64,000 nucleotides of DNA. Origin: Flavobacteriales bacterium. Lineage in GTDB: Bacteria > Bacteroidota > Bacteroidia > Flavobacteriales_D > Sanyastnellaceae. Every line of letters starts with the position of its first letter. Within the stretch, counting starts at the first letter, position 1. Positions 55,823 to 64,000 of this stretch are shown one piece after another. The notes beneath the pieces are model-generated. The model saw only the letters and a list, made by a program, of their open reading frames with translations. It was not told the origin of the DNA and made no database searches. The stretch is from positions 36,771 through 100,770 of the forward strand of contig CANIBZ010000004.1 in NCBI GenBank assembly GCA_947466425.1. Reading direction: 5' to 3'. The position numbers and the translations under genes are program-made.

Positions 55823-55836
55823 GTTTCACATGGAAC
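55823..55836. promoter_or_regulatory. Degenerate parS-like site in the gap next to mnmG
   Basis: GTTTCACATGGAAC, 12 of 14 identical to the parS core, fills the 16 bp gap between the stops of the MORN-like gene and mnmG. With the perfect site on the other side, mnmG is flanked by two such elements. Confidence 0.4.
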
Positions 55837-57707
55837 TATCTACCTAAATGAATCAGGAGTATTGAAACATCAGAAGGGTTCACACCGCTAATTCGGCTCG
55901 CTTGTCCTACAGTTGATGGTCTAATCTTAGAAAGTTTTTGCCTTGCTTCAATACTCATCGATGTGAGTTTGAGATAATCAATCTCCGGAGAAAGTTGAAT
56001 ATAATCAAGTCTTGTAAGCTTATCAGCCATATCTCGTTCTCGTTGTAAATAACCAACGTATTTTACAGCTATTTCTACGGCAGCAACTACTTCCACCCTT
56101 TCCTCACCGAGAGTTGAAATTTGGGCCTCTAAGACACTATTCTTTGATATTATATCTTCTAAGCTCACATGAGGTCTGGTTAGAAGAGTGATAAGTTTCA
56201 ATTTTTGATCAATAGGTGCGCTCCCCTTTTCTTGGAGCAACTCATTTATTTCTTCAGGGGAGGTAGATGTTTTTTCAATGACCTTCATGACAGATTTAAT
56301 GTTTTCTCTCTTCTTTTCAAGCAATTCAAGGCGTTGATCTGAGGCTAGTCCAATAGCATGAGATAAAGGCGTTAATCTTTCGTCGGCGTTATCTTGTCTT
56401 AATAATGTTCTGTATTCTGCTCTGCTCGTGAACATACGGTAGGGTTCGTCTGTGCTTTTAGTTATAAGATCGTCAATGAGCACACCAATATACGCTTCGT
56501 CTCTTCTCAGAATAAACGGAGCCTTTTCTTGAACAAATAATCCCGCATTTATCCCCGCAATAATTCCTTGTCCCGCAGCTTCTTCATACCCCGTTGTTCC
56601 ATTGATTTGTCCCGCAAAGAATAATCCTGAAACATCTTTGCTTTCAAGTGTTGGCTTCAGTTGATCCGGTGGAAAATAATCGTATTCGATGGCATATCCA
56701 GGACGGAACATTTTCGCGTTTTCAAATCCAGGAATGAGGTTCAACGCCTTTTGTTGAACATCCTCAGGTAAGCTTGTAGAGAATCCGTTCAAGTAAATTT
56801 CAACTGTTTTCCATCCCTCTGGTTCAACGAACAATTGGTGGGAATCTTTATCTGCAAATCTCGTGATCTTATCTTCAATAGACGGACAGTAGCGCGGTCC
56901 TGTTCCGGTTATTCTTCCGGTGAACATTGGGCTTTGTTCAAACCCTGTTGCAAGAACCTCATGCACAAAACTATTGGTGTTTGTTATCCAGCAACATCTT
57001 TGCTGAGTAATTTTTGGTTGATGAATGAAGGAAAATCTTTGTGGATTTACATCACCCTCCTGCACTTCCATTTTCGAATAATCTAATGATCTTCCATCAA
57101 TGCGCGGAGGTGTTCCTGTTTTCATTCTACCCGCGCGAAATCCCAATGAAACCAACTGTTCTGTAATTCCGTGAGAAGCCTTCTCACCTATTCTTCCACC
57201 CCCGAATTGCTTCTCACCAATATGAATAACACCGTTTAGAAATGTGCCGCTGGTAATAACCACTGCATCACATGAAAAAGTCATACCCAGTGCGGTTTTC
57301 ACCCCTTTGACCCTGTTGTTTTCTATAATAATCTCGTTCACCGAGTCTTGCCAAAAATCTACGCCTGGAGTTTGTTCCAGGGCGTTGCGCCATTCTTCAG
57401 CGAATAGCATACGGTCGTTCTGAGTACGGGGACTCCACATAGCTGGACCCTTACTTAAATTAAGCATACGGTACTGTATTGCAGATAGGTCTGAGACTAC
57501 TCCACTATAACCGCCAAGCGCATCTATCTCTCTGATTATTTGACCTTTAGCTACACCACCCATGGCAGGATTACAGGACATTTGCCCAATTTTATTCATG
57601 TCCATGGTGATTAATAACACGTTATTTTTGAGATTTGCAGCGGCAGCGGCGGCTTCATTTCCTGCATGCCCAGCGCCAACAACTATGATATTGTAATGTT
57701 TGTTCAT
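55836..57707 (-). CDS. mnmG: tRNA uridine 5-carboxymethylaminomethyl modification enzyme MnmG (GidA)
   Basis: With MnmE it installs the cmnm5 group on wobble uridine-34 of tRNAs. The 623 residues have the FAD motif [14 protein letters not shown] (residues 10-23), [14 protein letters not shown], the [14 protein letters not shown] region, [13 protein letters not shown] and the C-terminal [24 protein letters not shown] helical domain for tRNA/MnmE binding. Normal length. Its start is 9 bp from a parS site, and mnmG is often near oriC in bacteria. Confidence 0.97.
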   Translation of the reverse strand: MNKHYNIIVVGAGHAGNEAAAAAANLKNNVLLITMDMNKIGQMSCNPAMGGVAKGQIIREIDALGGYSGVVSDLSAIQYRMLNLSKGPAMWSPRTQNDRMLFAEEWRNALEQTPGVDFWQDSVNEIIIENNRVKGVKTALGMTFSCDAVVITSGTFLNGVIHIGEKQFGGGRIGEKASHGITEQLVSLGFRAGRMKTGTPPRIDGRSLDYSKMEVQEGDVNPQRFSFIHQPKITQQRCCWITNTNSFVHEVLATGFEQSPMFTGRITGTGPRYCPSIEDKITRFADKDSHQLFVEPEGWKTVEIYLNGFSTSLPEDVQQKALNLIPGFENAKMFRPGYAIEYDYFPPDQLKPTLESKDVSGLFFAGQINGTTGYEEAAGQGIIAGINAGLFVQEKAPFILRRDEAYIGVLIDDLITKSTDEPYRMFTSRAEYRTLLRQDNADERLTPLSHAIGLASDQRLELLEKKRENIKSVMKVIEKTSTSPEEINELLQEKGSAPIDQKLKLITLLTRPHVSLEDIISKNSVLEAQISTLGEERVEVVAAVEIAVKYVGYLQRERDMADKLTRLDYIQLSPEIDYLKLTSMSIEARQKLSKIRPSTVGQASRISGVNPSDVSILLIHLGR

Positions 57708-57715
57708 TTTCTTAA

Positions 57716-57731
57716 TGTTTCACGTGAAACG
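57716..57731. promoter_or_regulatory. parS centromere site (ParB binding)
   Basis: TGTTTCACGTGAAACG matches the bacterial parS consensus TGTTTCACGTGAAACA at 15 of 16 positions, including the whole 14 bp palindromic core. It sits in the 51 bp gap between mnmG and ybeY. parS sites load ParB for chromosome segregation and usually cluster near oriC. parA and parB are not in this window. Confidence 0.8.
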
Positions 57732-57758
57732 TGTTTTTAACTCTTTTATACTGAGTGA

Positions 57759-58193
57759 TTATTGCGCGAATTTAGTAAAAAACAATGACATACACAAGTC
57801 TTCATTTTTAGTCATTTCAGCTTTCTTATTTTCTTCTTTATCTTGAAAACCAAGGAGATGAAGAACACCGTGCGCCAAAACGCGGAGTAGTTCATGCGTG
57901 TATTCTACTTTGTGAAAAAGAGCATTTTCTGCCACACGTTCCACGCTAATATAAATGTCACCGGCTACAATTTCACCCTCACAATAATCGAATGTGATAA
58001 TGTCGGTGTAATAGTCGTGCTGGAGGAAGTTTTGATTAATCTCAAGGATTTTTTCGTCAGAACAAAAAACAAAGGCTAATTCACCGACCTTTTTGCCGTG
58101 ATTCGAGACGAATTCTTTAATCCAGGCCTTTAAAAGCCGTTTTGAAGGCGTTTTAGTGTTAACACCCTCGTTGTGGAATGAAATGCTGTTCAT
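57759..58193 (-). CDS. ybeY: Endoribonuclease YbeY
   Basis: Single-strand RNase for rRNA maturation and ribosome quality control. The 144-residue protein has the UPF0054 pattern: SDEKILEINQNFLQHDYYTDIITFDY and ELLRVLAHGVLHLLGFQDK. The two first metal His of HGxLH are present, but the third ligand position of the usual HGxLHLxGYDH holds Asp; this GxxDK form is, to my knowledge, common in Bacteroidota. ATG 58193 is preferred to GTG 58199. Confidence 0.9.
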   Translation of the reverse strand: MNSISFHNEGVNTKTPSKRLLKAWIKEFVSNHGKKVGELAFVFCSDEKILEINQNFLQHDYYTDIITFDYCEGEIVAGDIYISVERVAENALFHKVEYTHELLRVLAHGVLHLLGFQDKEENKKAEMTKNEDLCMSLFFTKFAQ

Positions 58194-58333
58194 GGCCACG
58201 AAAATGCCCTCGAATTTGAATCAGATCACAAGTCATATTGAAACTTGACGAACACCTCATGGTTAACAATTCAAAATATTTAGATTGAGTGTGTTGAATT
58301 TGTGCTGCAATTTTGAAAGACATTAAATGAAAT

Positions 58334-59329
58334 ATGAGAAAGATTCAAGTGGTTCTAACCCTAGCATTGATTGTTGCTATTGGTTTTGTTGGCTGTGTGC
58401 CGCAACGAAAATTTGCGGAAGTTAAATCTGCAAAAGAGGAGTCCGATGCCGAGAATATGGAATTGCAACGGAAGCTTGACAACATAAGTGCAACAACAAA
58501 GGAGCAGGGAACTACAATTGAAACCTTAAGGAAATCGGTTAGCAAGTTGAATGAAGACACCCTTCTTTACGGGAAGGAATACCGCCGGTTGCGTGTCATG
58601 TATGACAAGGTGAATGACTTAAATAACGAGCTTTTATCTAAGAACGAGAAGCTGTTGAGTAGCTCGTTAGATGAGAACAGGAAGTTACTTCGCGATTTAG
58701 AAAAGGCAAAGGAAGCGCTTCAAGTGAAGGAAGATTCTTTATATAAATTAGAGAAGTCGGTGAAAGAAAAACAGGCCGCCTTAGCGAAAGCACAAAAGGA
58801 TTTGTTCGACAGAGAAATAAAAATTAAAGAACTGGACTCTCTTCTTCAAGCGCAACGCAGCGCAAGTGAGATGCTGAAAGCGAAGCTAGAAGCAGCGTTG
58901 CTGAACTATAAGAACAAAGGAATTTCAGTACGTGAAGAAAACGGAAAGGTTTACGTAAGTATGGAAGCGCAATTGTTATTCCCCTCAGGAAAGACAGATA
59001 TTAATCCAGATGGAAAAGCAGCAATCATTCAATTAGCAAAAATTATTCAAGATGAAAAAGATTTGAATATTACTGTTGAAGGTCATACAGACACGGATAA
59101 GATTAATTCTGCCGGACTTATACCTAGAGACAACTGGGAATTAAGCGTACTGCGCTCTACGGAAGTAATAAAATTAATTACCTCGAACAGTACAATTGAC
59201 CCAACGCAACTATCGGCATCGGGAAGAAGCGAGTATCATCCATTGGACGCTGAGGATAAAGCAAGAAACCGCAGAATTGAAATTATTCTAGAGCCCAACC
59301 TAAAAGAGCTTTACAACATTATAAAGTAA
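58334..59329 (+). CDS. OmpA-family peptidoglycan-associated lipoprotein with coiled coil
   Basis: A 331-residue protein with a lipobox (FVGC, Cys at about residue 21), a long coiled coil (about 28-185) and a C-terminal OmpA domain (about 205-325) carrying VEGHTDTDKI and the Arg of RSEYHPLDAEDKARNRRIEI that contact peptidoglycan. It links the outer membrane to the wall; the coiled coil may span the periplasm or oligomerise. It ends in a perfect UUCG-loop terminator 20 bp after the stop. Confidence 0.9.
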   Translation: MRKIQVVLTLALIVAIGFVGCVPQRKFAEVKSAKEESDAENMELQRKLDNISATTKEQGTTIETLRKSVSKLNEDTLLYGKEYRRLRVMYDKVNDLNNELLSKNEKLLSSSLDENRKLLRDLEKAKEALQVKEDSLYKLEKSVKEKQAALAKAQKDLFDREIKIKELDSLLQAQRSASEMLKAKLEAALLNYKNKGISVREENGKVYVSMEAQLLFPSGKTDINPDGKAAIIQLAKIIQDEKDLNITVEGHTDTDKINSAGLIPRDNWELSVLRSTEVIKLITSNSTIDPTQLSASGRSEYHPLDAEDKARNRRIEIILEPNLKELYNIIK

Positions 59330-59349
59330 TGTTTTTGAGAGAAAAATGT

Positions 59350-59374
59350 AAGGGGCTTCGGCCCCTTTTTTTAT
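59350..59374 (+). terminator. Intrinsic terminator after the OmpA-family gene
   Basis: Perfect 7 bp stem AAGGGGC / GCCCCTT around a TTCG tetraloop, followed by a run of T. A textbook Rho-independent terminator 20 bp after the stop codon. Confidence 0.92.
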
Positions 59375-59480
59375 TTGTTGAAATAGTTAACGTGCTGATT
59401 CTACGGAGATAATTTCCTTATTAACGAGTTGTTGTTGAAATGTTAAATACAAGTGAGATGCATCAGCCCTTCTAACTCAT

Positions 59481-59501
59481 AAGTTTGACGAAATCAAACT
59501 T
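59481..59501 (+). promoter_or_regulatory. Leader hairpin with U-run touching the start codon
   Basis: Perfect 8 bp inverted repeat AAGTTTGA / TCAAACTT with a CGAAA loop, followed by TTTTTATT and the ATG at 59509. It looks like a terminator placed in the 5' leader and may attenuate transcription, hide the ribosome site or protect the mRNA. Confidence 0.55.
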
Positions 59502-59508
59502 TTTTATT

Positions 59509-60246
59509 ATGAAAAAAATCTTTTTGTTTTGCGCTTCAATAGCGCTAGTGGGCACAATGAATGCTCAGTTAACATCTAAAAAAGGTGAAAACTATTTACC
59601 AGAAGCTGGTGATTACGCAATTGGTGCAGACGCATCTTCAATGTTGTCTTACTTCGGTAACATGTTGAACGGTGGAACAAACACTGGTTTCGGAATGGGC
59701 TTTACTAACGGTGCAACAGCTATCACGGGAAAGAAATTCATGACAGACAAAATGGCTTACCGCGGAATGGTTCGTCTTGGCGTCGGTTCTACTTCAGTAA
59801 CAACTCCAAACGGAGCAAATGAAGATGTAGTTAAAACTAGCTACAACAATGTTACTTTAGGTGGTGGTGTTGAGTATCGTCGTGGAAGCACTCGTCTTCA
59901 AGGTTACTATGGCGCAATGGCTATGGTTGGACTTGGTGGAGGTAAAACTTCATATGAGTACGGAGCTGGTGTTGTAGACGGACAGACTACAGAGACTAAA
60001 GCTGGATCTACATTCGGATTGGGTGTTCGCGCTTTTGTAGGTGCTGAGTACTTTGTTTTACCTAAGATTTCTATCGGTGGTGAATTCGGATGGGGATTAG
60101 GTTTCTCTAGCACAGGTGCTTCTGAAACAACTGTTCAAGGTGCTCCAGTTGTAACTGGTGGAAAATCTTCATCTTTCGGACTTGATACTGATAACAACGC
60201 GTTCGGAGTTGCTCCAGCGGCTGTATTGATTCACTTCCACTTCTAA
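59509..60246 (+). CDS. Outer-membrane beta-barrel protein (small, exported)
   Basis: A 245-residue protein with a signal peptide (about 1-18, TMNAQ) and alternating hydrophobic/Gly strands suited to an 8-10 strand barrel, ending in a C-terminal Phe (VLIHFHF). I recognise no specific family; the Gly-rich composition is like small outer-membrane beta-barrel proteins of Bacteroidota. The codon choice is smoother than its neighbours, which fits strong expression. The ATG at 59509 is chosen over TTG 59485, which lies in the hairpin. Flanked by two strong terminators. Confidence 0.75.
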   Translation: MKKIFLFCASIALVGTMNAQLTSKKGENYLPEAGDYAIGADASSMLSYFGNMLNGGTNTGFGMGFTNGATAITGKKFMTDKMAYRGMVRLGVGSTSVTTPNGANEDVVKTSYNNVTLGGGVEYRRGSTRLQGYYGAMAMVGLGGGKTSYEYGAGVVDGQTTETKAGSTFGLGVRAFVGAEYFVLPKISIGGEFGWGLGFSSTGASETTVQGAPVVTGGKSSSFGLDTDNNAFGVAPAAVLIHFHF

Positions 60247-60266
60247 TTGAAGTTTTAAGAATACTG

Positions 60267-60297
60267 AAAAGGGTCTCGCAAGAGACCCTTTTTTGTT
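60267..60297 (+). terminator. Intrinsic terminator after the beta-barrel gene
   Basis: Perfect 11 bp stem AAAAGGGTCTC / GAGACCCTTTT around a GCAA (GNRA) tetraloop, followed by a T-run. It isolates the barrel gene as a single transcription unit. Confidence 0.92.
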
Positions 60298-60435
60298 GAA
60301 TAATCTTTAGTGGAACTCTAATTTTTTTCTTGAAATACTATATCAATTACTCTTTCGTTTTAGAAAAAGGGGAATTTGTTTAGAGTGAAAGATCTTGATG
60401 ATTGAAAATTTAAATTCCCAGGCATTTTTTAAGCG

Positions 60436-60687
60436 TTGAAAAAAATTTTTTGGATTTCCTTCTTTTCAGCAACTGTTTCCGGTTGTTCACCATGTATGAG
60501 TGTTGTGTATCAGCAACCCCCTCAGCACCAACCGCAAACAAGATCCCGATCTTTGGAATCCCAGCATGAATTAGCCGTAATGATGAGATCTTGGACTCAA
60601 GAGCAACGAGATGAATTCAGAAGAAAATACGTTTATTCAGAAGTAAATATTTTCCTTAAAAACGGAGATACGTTGGTTGTGAAATGA
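60436..60687 (+). CDS. Small putative lipoprotein
   Basis: An 83-residue protein starting with TTG. The N-terminus KKIFWISFFSATVSGCS has a lipobox-like Ser-Gly-Cys at residue 17, followed by a Gln/Pro/Arg-rich stretch and a charged C-terminus. I recognise no family. Its codon use is like that of its neighbours, so it is probably real, but the start is weak and a promoter is not evident. Confidence 0.5.
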   Translation: MKKIFWISFFSATVSGCSPCMSVVYQQPPQHQPQTRSRSLESQHELAVMMRSWTQEQRDEFRRKYVYSEVNIFLKNGDTLVVK

Positions 60688-60738
60688 TGTTAATTTTTAA
60701 TTTTATCTGATAGAGTATTATTAAACAATTGTCAATAT

Positions 60739-62583
60739 CTACTCCACCGTCACACTCTTCGCCAAATTCCTTGGTTGGTCAACGTTACAGCCGCGCATGA
60801 TGGCTACGTGGTAAGAGAACAACTGCAATGGAATAACAGATACAATCGGAACAAGGCTATCGTCGGTACGAGGAATTTCAATCACGTGATCGGCCATGCC
60901 TTTCACAGTTTTGTCTCCTTCGGTAACAATGGCTATGATTTGTCCCTTACGAGCCTTTACTTCCTGAATATTACTAACTACTTTTTCATAAGAAGCCCCC
61001 TCAGTCGCAATGACAATAACTGGCATGTTCTCATCAATTAACGCAATAGGGCCGTGCTTCATTTCAGCTGCCGGATACCCTTCAGCATGAATATAAGAAA
61101 TCTCCTTGAGCTTCAAAGCGCCCTCTAGGGCCACCGGGAAGCTGTAACCTCTTCCAAGGTACAAAGCGTTCGAACAATGCTGGTAAATCTCAGCTATGGC
61201 CTCTGTAATGGCATTTGTCTTCAACACTTGTTCAACCTTTAACGGAAGAGACCCCAATTCAGCCATTAAACGCGTTGTTCTTTCGTTTGAAATAACTCCA
61301 CGCTTTTGAGCAACACTCAACGCAATCTGATAAAGAACAACAACCTGGGCCGTGAAGGCTTTGGTAGACGCAACACCAATCTCCGGTCCCGCGTGCGTAT
61401 AAGCTCCGCAATGTGTAGCGCGAGAAATAGAACTTCCAACAACATTACATACTCCGAAAATTAATGCGCCACGCTCTTTCGCTAATTCAATAGCAGCAAG
61501 CGTATCCGCTGTTTCTCCAGATTGAGAAATGGCAATAACAATATCAGTAGGGTAGATAATAGGATTTCTATATCTGAACTCACTGGCGTATTCCACTTCA
61601 ACAGGAATACGCGCAAAGTCTTCGAACAAATATTCTGCAACAAGTCCCGCGTGCCAAGAGGTTCCGCAAGCCACAATTAAAATTCGCGGAGCTGTTTTCC
61701 AACGTTCTTCGTGCTCATCTATTCCGCTCATTTTAATGAGTCCGGTTTTTAGGTTCACACGTCCACGAATAGAGTCCTCAATACTACGAGGCTGCTCATG
61801 TATTTCCTTCAACATGAAAGAATCGTATCCGCCTTTTTCTATGGCCTCAAGCTTTAATTCTAACGCTTGAATGTAAGGTGTCTGACTCTGATTGTCAATA
61901 TTAACAATGGTTAATCCTGTTTTGCGATCCACACGCGCAACTTCCTCATCGTTCAGGTAAACTACGTTTTTCGTGTATTCGATAATCGGTGTTGCGTCGC
62001 TGGCAATATAGAAATCGTCTTGTGCTCCAATGCCAATAACCAATGGGCTGGACTTCTTTGCAACGATAAGCTGATCTGCATTTGATTTATCTAGAACCAC
62101 AATGGCATAAGCACCATGCACTTCAGAAAGAGCAAGACGTACCGCTTCGAAAAGACTAACCTTCTCTGCATTGCGAACGTCTTCTATCAAGTGAACCAAA
62201 ACTTCAGTGTCTGTGTCGCTTAAAAACACATGACCACGGTTCATTAACTCTTGTTTAATGGAAGCGTAGTTTTCAATAATTCCGTTGTGAATGAGTGCAA
62301 TTGAACCGTCGCCGCTGCAATGCGGGTGAGCGTTTACATCGTTCGGAACACCGTGTGTTGCCCAACGTGTATGACCGATTCCAATGTGTGAAAGCGGCTT
62401 AACAGAGCCTACAACATTTTCTAAGTCAACAACCTTTCCCTTACATTTCTTAACTACAAGCTCTCCGTCTTCTATATACGCCATTCCAGCGCTGTCATAT
62501 CCGCGGTATTCTAATCGACTAAGTCCTTTAATAACCTTTTCATAAACTGGCTCATTGCCTAAATAACCAACGATTCCGCACAT
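60739..62583 (-). CDS. glmS: Glutamine--fructose-6-phosphate aminotransferase
   Basis: First step of UDP-GlcNAc synthesis for peptidoglycan and LPS. The 614-residue protein has the N-terminal glutaminase domain (MCGIVGYLG with nucleophile C2, and HTRWATHG) and two SIS sugar-isomerase domains (IVACGTSWHAG, ISQSGETADT, LGRGYSFPVALEGALKLKEISYIHAE) ending in KSVTVE. Follows the DUF4270 gene by 12 bp. No glmS ribozyme sequence is seen upstream. Confidence 0.97.
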   Translation of the reverse strand: MCGIVGYLGNEPVYEKVIKGLSRLEYRGYDSAGMAYIEDGELVVKKCKGKVVDLENVVGSVKPLSHIGIGHTRWATHGVPNDVNAHPHCSGDGSIALIHNGIIENYASIKQELMNRGHVFLSDTDTEVLVHLIEDVRNAEKVSLFEAVRLALSEVHGAYAIVVLDKSNADQLIVAKKSSPLVIGIGAQDDFYIASDATPIIEYTKNVVYLNDEEVARVDRKTGLTIVNIDNQSQTPYIQALELKLEAIEKGGYDSFMLKEIHEQPRSIEDSIRGRVNLKTGLIKMSGIDEHEERWKTAPRILIVACGTSWHAGLVAEYLFEDFARIPVEVEYASEFRYRNPIIYPTDIVIAISQSGETADTLAAIELAKERGALIFGVCNVVGSSISRATHCGAYTHAGPEIGVASTKAFTAQVVVLYQIALSVAQKRGVISNERTTRLMAELGSLPLKVEQVLKTNAITEAIAEIYQHCSNALYLGRGYSFPVALEGALKLKEISYIHAEGYPAAEMKHGPIALIDENMPVIVIATEGASYEKVVSNIQEVKARKGQIIAIVTEGDKTVKGMADHVIEIPRTDDSLVPIVSVIPLQLFSYHVAIMRGCNVDQPRNLAKSVTVE

Positions 62584-62595
62584 ATTGAATGACTT

Positions 62596-63897
62596 TTAAT
62601 TTGAATAGGTAATAACAAGCCGCAAATTTTCAAAATGGTTTTCCGAAAATTCCGGACCGTGTATTATGGTTCTGTTTACAGAAACACCGGCAGCGCCAGA
62701 GACAATGAAAAGAGGTGCGTTTTCTAAATCTCCGGAAATAACTTTTTGAACGTATTGAGTGATGTTTAAACGATACCGCTTGTTTGCTTCTTCTACACCA
62801 CCACCAATGGTTCCACTGAATTGATCGGGAAGAGCAACCAAAGTTCCTTCGCTGTTTTGATAGAAAATAAAAATTTGTCCAGTTGGCGAGTATCGGGCGT
62901 CTTTCTCGAAGGGCACGATTAATTCTGCCTTGTTCACTATTCTACCACCGTTAATTTGAAGGTCAAGTAAATTGGGAAGAACCAGTTTGGTCTTTGTTCC
63001 TGCCCCGGCTTGTAAATATGCCATTGTTTGATTAGCAAGCGTGTCTGTCGTTACAAACCCCTGTAATTCAGGTTGGGTGGCGTATTGATAAAAATGCTGA
63101 AGTCGAGAATATCTTCCGCAATCAGAAGTTACCGGAAATTCATAGAAGGTAGTGTCTGCCAAACCGCCATTATCGAAGCGGTAGTATACGGTAATTTTAC
63201 TGTTGATGTTTGTGAGGTCGAGTGCTACAACTCCCATAGGGTATGACCCGGCCTCTACTTTTAACCCCTTGAAATACGCTTGAAAATTCTCATCAGAATC
63301 CAAGGCTGTTGTGTCAGCCGGTTGCAACAATCGATTACCTAAACTTGTTTTTAAAGGAATACGCAATTGGGGAGCAAGAGAATCTGCTATCCCGTATAAA
63401 TATGTTTTTGGCTTGAATTGAAATGTTTGAGAAGCGTCTGCTAGCAAATTCTCGTTCATCACGGGTGCATTGTACGAGCTGTTGAAGCTTCCGGATTTCG
63501 GCAAGTCTGCGCTTAGTTCTTTCACTGATAAATATCCTTCACCCATAGAGCCGTATGAATAACCGGTATAAGCCACTGAGAAAATAACAGAATCTACTTC
63601 AAAGGTTTCAGGGAAACTTGGATTTGCTCCGGAAAGCACGAATTGTGTGGAGAAACTCGCCAACGTTCTTCCAAAGGTTTCATCGGTATAAGAACCTAAC
63701 AAACAAGCCGAAAGCTCGTCTGTAGAAAGGGTGTCCTCACGAACGATATAACTTAGAATTCGAGCCGTATCAGACTGATTGGCGTACAACACATCTTCTT
63801 GCGGAAGAAGCCCATCTGCCTGCAAATCGGTTGGCTTTTTACATCCGCTAACCGCAAACAATACAAGCGCACAAAGCAAGAAGAGGGTGTTCCTCAT
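62596..63897 (-). CDS. DUF4270 family lipoprotein
   Basis: A 433-residue lipoprotein (lipobox VSGC, Cys about residue 19) with the DUF4270 features LLGSYTDETFGRTLASFSTQF near residue 67 and the C-terminal region FENLRLVITYSN. Function is unknown; it is widespread in Bacteroidota. It is cotranscribed with glmS (12 bp gap) and the gene upstream (3 bp gap). Confidence 0.85.
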   Translation of the reverse strand: MRNTLFLLCALVLFAVSGCKKPTDLQADGLLPQEDVLYANQSDTARILSYIVREDTLSTDELSACLLGSYTDETFGRTLASFSTQFVLSGANPSFPETFEVDSVIFSVAYTGYSYGSMGEGYLSVKELSADLPKSGSFNSSYNAPVMNENLLADASQTFQFKPKTYLYGIADSLAPQLRIPLKTSLGNRLLQPADTTALDSDENFQAYFKGLKVEAGSYPMGVVALDLTNINSKITVYYRFDNGGLADTTFYEFPVTSDCGRYSRLQHFYQYATQPELQGFVTTDTLANQTMAYLQAGAGTKTKLVLPNLLDLQINGGRIVNKAELIVPFEKDARYSPTGQIFIFYQNSEGTLVALPDQFSGTIGGGVEEANKRYRLNITQYVQKVISGDLENAPLFIVSGAAGVSVNRTIIHGPEFSENHFENLRLVITYSN

Positions 63898-63900
63898 AGG

Positions 63901-64000
63901 TTAATCAATCAAAATTGGTTTAGCCGCGTGCACCGTATCGAAAAACTCATCGATAGCGCTATGGAAATCTTCACACTCGTATGCCTTAAGCACAGGAACG
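63901..64000 (-). CDS. C-terminal end of an unidentified gene
   Basis: Only the last 32 residues are in the window: VPVLKAYECEDFHSAIDEFF and the ending AAKPILID. This is a helix followed by a short strand. It may be the end of a thiamine-diphosphate-type or other Rossmann-like enzyme, but that is a guess; glycogen synthase, often found beside DUF4270, does not fit this ending. It is upstream of DUF4270-glmS with a 3 bp gap. Confidence 0.6.
   Translation of the reverse strand, partial: VPVLKAYECEDFHSAIDEFFDTVHAAKPILID

Noticed and set aside
62584..62595. glmS ribozyme
   Set aside because: Only 12 bp separate glmS from the upstream gene, which leaves no room for it.
1..64000. CRISPR arrays, tRNA/rRNA genes, insertion sequences, prophage
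   Set aside because: No regularly spaced repeats, no cloverleaf or rRNA sequence, and no transposase, integrase or phage gene were seen by eye.

Overview
The window reads as a piece of the chromosome of a Bacteroidota bacterium, most likely a flavobacterium-like member of Flavobacteriales. The evidence is a GldH gliding lipoprotein next to a RicT/PSP1 protein, a PorV/PorQ-type outer-membrane protein, a type IX secretion C-terminal sorting domain, a DUF4270 lipoprotein, an ExbB-ExbD-ExbD-TonB cluster, a DnaG primase without its zinc ligands, and a recurrent promoter element TAnnTT(T/C)G instead of the enterobacterial -10 box. Genes are tightly packed and mostly housekeeping. I saw no tRNA, rRNA, CRISPR array, insertion sequence or prophage.

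Layout. 1-3.5 kb: cell-shape operon mreB-mreC-mreD-mrdA (minus strand; mrdA runs off the left edge). 3.6-5.6 kb: Mn-type superoxide dismutase, lptB and rnhB. 5.6-8.8 kb: the exbB-exbD-exbD-tonB energiser operon. 9-12 kb: a murein hydrolase / FKBP isomerase / ftsX cluster. 12-16 kb: gatA-tatA and a sulfur operon (TauE exporter plus metallo-beta-lactamase/rhodanese fusion). 16-21 kb: a peptide-type ABC ATPase, a secreted heme-c/copper monooxygenase, a PorV-like porin and an Nfu-type Fe-S protein. 21-28 kb (plus strand): two amidohydrolase-like proteins, trpS, plsC, gatC and a glycosyltransferase. 28-42.5 kb (minus strand): gldH, ricT, mutS, clpX, priA, clpP, a DUF1653 gene, dnaG and leuS. 42.5-51.8 kb (plus strand): pyrH-frr-dusB, trhO, DUF2795, a dCMP-deaminase-type gene, two S41 proteases flanking rnpA, and an O-antigen ligase-like protein. 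51.8-58.2 kb: M28 peptidase, rpiB, a MORN-like repeat protein, mnmG and ybeY. 58.3-60.7 kb: an OmpA-type lipoprotein, a beta-barrel protein and a small lipoprotein. 60.7-64 kb: glmS, DUF4270 and the end of an unidentified gene.

The most notable non-coding signal is a near-perfect ParB-binding site (parS, 57716-57731) between mnmG and ybeY, with three degenerate relatives within about 4 kb (one fills the gap on the other side of mnmG). This suggests a ParB-loading zone and therefore that the replication origin may not be far away. The second is the promoter syntax: sixteen TAnnTT(T/C)G boxes sit just upstream of start codons, and four of them lie only 4-8 nt from the start codon, which predicts leaderless or nearly leaderless mRNAs (tauE-like, nfu, dnaG, pyrH). 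Other items to check are a copper monooxygenase fused to a heme-c motif and a T9SS signal, a 13-14 bp tandem array after a glycosyltransferase gene, a REP-like palindrome after clpP, and a hairpin touching the start codon of a barrel protein. Several start codons were moved from the longest possible ORF on the basis of promoters, terminators or signal peptides; this is stated in each entry.
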